Part shown: positions 18,352-18,400 of the stretch, piece after piece
How positions within the stretch are numbered: position 1 is the first letter of the stretch
Layout of the letters: the number at the start of each line of letters is the position of its first letter
NCBI GenBank assembly: GCA_964648985.1
Contig: CAZYMS010000025.1
Location: forward strand, 1-18,400
Source of the DNA: JAEUSE01 sp964648985
GTDB lineage: Bacteria; Patescibacteriota; Doudnabacteria; UBA920
Length of the DNA: 18,400 nt
Reading direction: 5' to 3'
Made by a program: the position numbers and the translations under genes
The notes under the pieces: generated by a model
Databases searched by the model: none
The model's input: only the letters and a program-made list of their open reading frames with translations
Told to the model about the DNA's origin: nothing

Positions 18352-18400
18352 CAAGTGACAAGTGACAAGTGACAAGTGACAAGTGACAAGTGACAAGTGA
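18346..18400 (+). repeat. Heptanucleotide array (AAGTGAC)x7+ at the end of queA
   Basis: Seven exact copies and part of an eighth run to the window edge, so the true length is unknown. The unit contains TGA, so it stops translation in all three forward frames. The queA stop codon is formed by the first unit. Confidence 0.97.

Noticed and set aside
18346..18400. CRISPR-like repeats
   Set aside because: The seven-base units are directly adjacent with no spacers; this is a tandem array.

Overview
The window looks like a chromosomal segment of a Candidate Phyla Radiation (Patescibacteria, Parcubacteria-like) bacterium. The reasons are indirect: compact, mostly co-directional housekeeping genes with very short gaps; almost no Shine-Dalgarno sequences; several -10 boxes so close to the ATG that the mRNAs should be leaderless or nearly so; a short MetRS without a C-terminal tRNA-binding domain; a DUF5667-like exported protein; and many short repeats sitting in frame inside essential genes. 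TGA is used as a stop (tatD, queA), so the recoded Gracilibacteria/Absconditabacteria code does not apply. No rRNA, CRISPR array, phage gene or transposase was seen.

Layout. Positions 1-1520 hold the C-terminal end of an unrecognised protein, a 72-residue hypothetical protein and an AI-2E family permease, each of the latter two followed by an intrinsic terminator. Positions 1532-8338 hold a translation and quality-control block: metG, tatD overlapping an M15 (VanX-like) peptidase, a structured leader, a YfbR-like HD phosphohydrolase, and leuS, closed by a strong terminator. A lone minus-strand gene (8340-8717) has the only strong Shine-Dalgarno sequence in the window. Positions 8903-13310 hold an MFS permease, glyA, a 126-residue hypothetical protein, and two different undecaprenyl-diphosphate phosphatase families side by side (uppP and a PAP2 protein). 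Positions 13377-14801 hold tRNA-Leu(CAA), parB without parA next to it, and tRNA-Pro(GGG). The rest holds a DUF2000 protein, an attenuator-like double hairpin, a palindromic repeat, an AlaX-type tRNA-editing protein, a DUF5667-like secreted or anchored protein and queA.

Functionally the window is dominated by tRNA charging (MetRS, LeuRS), tRNA proofreading (AlaX), tRNA modification (QueA), one-carbon metabolism (GlyA), recycling of the envelope lipid carrier (UppP, PAP2) and chromosome segregation (ParB).

The most unusual features are (1) a complete Nudix hydrolase domain inserted in the editing domain of LeuRS, with a perfect Nudix box, and (2) several families of small repeats that have entered genes without breaking the frame. 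The families are nested palindromes built on AAGGGTG/CACCCTT (upstream of metG and queA, and inside parB), a tcatcc/ggatga inverted-repeat element (inside tatD and upstream of alaX), GGAGAGG hairpin repeats (inside queA), and seven-base tandem arrays (inside metG and leuS, after alaX, before the MFS gene, and overlapping the queA stop codon). This resembles the in-frame palindromic elements of Rickettsia in behaviour, but all statements about spread and mobility here are inference.
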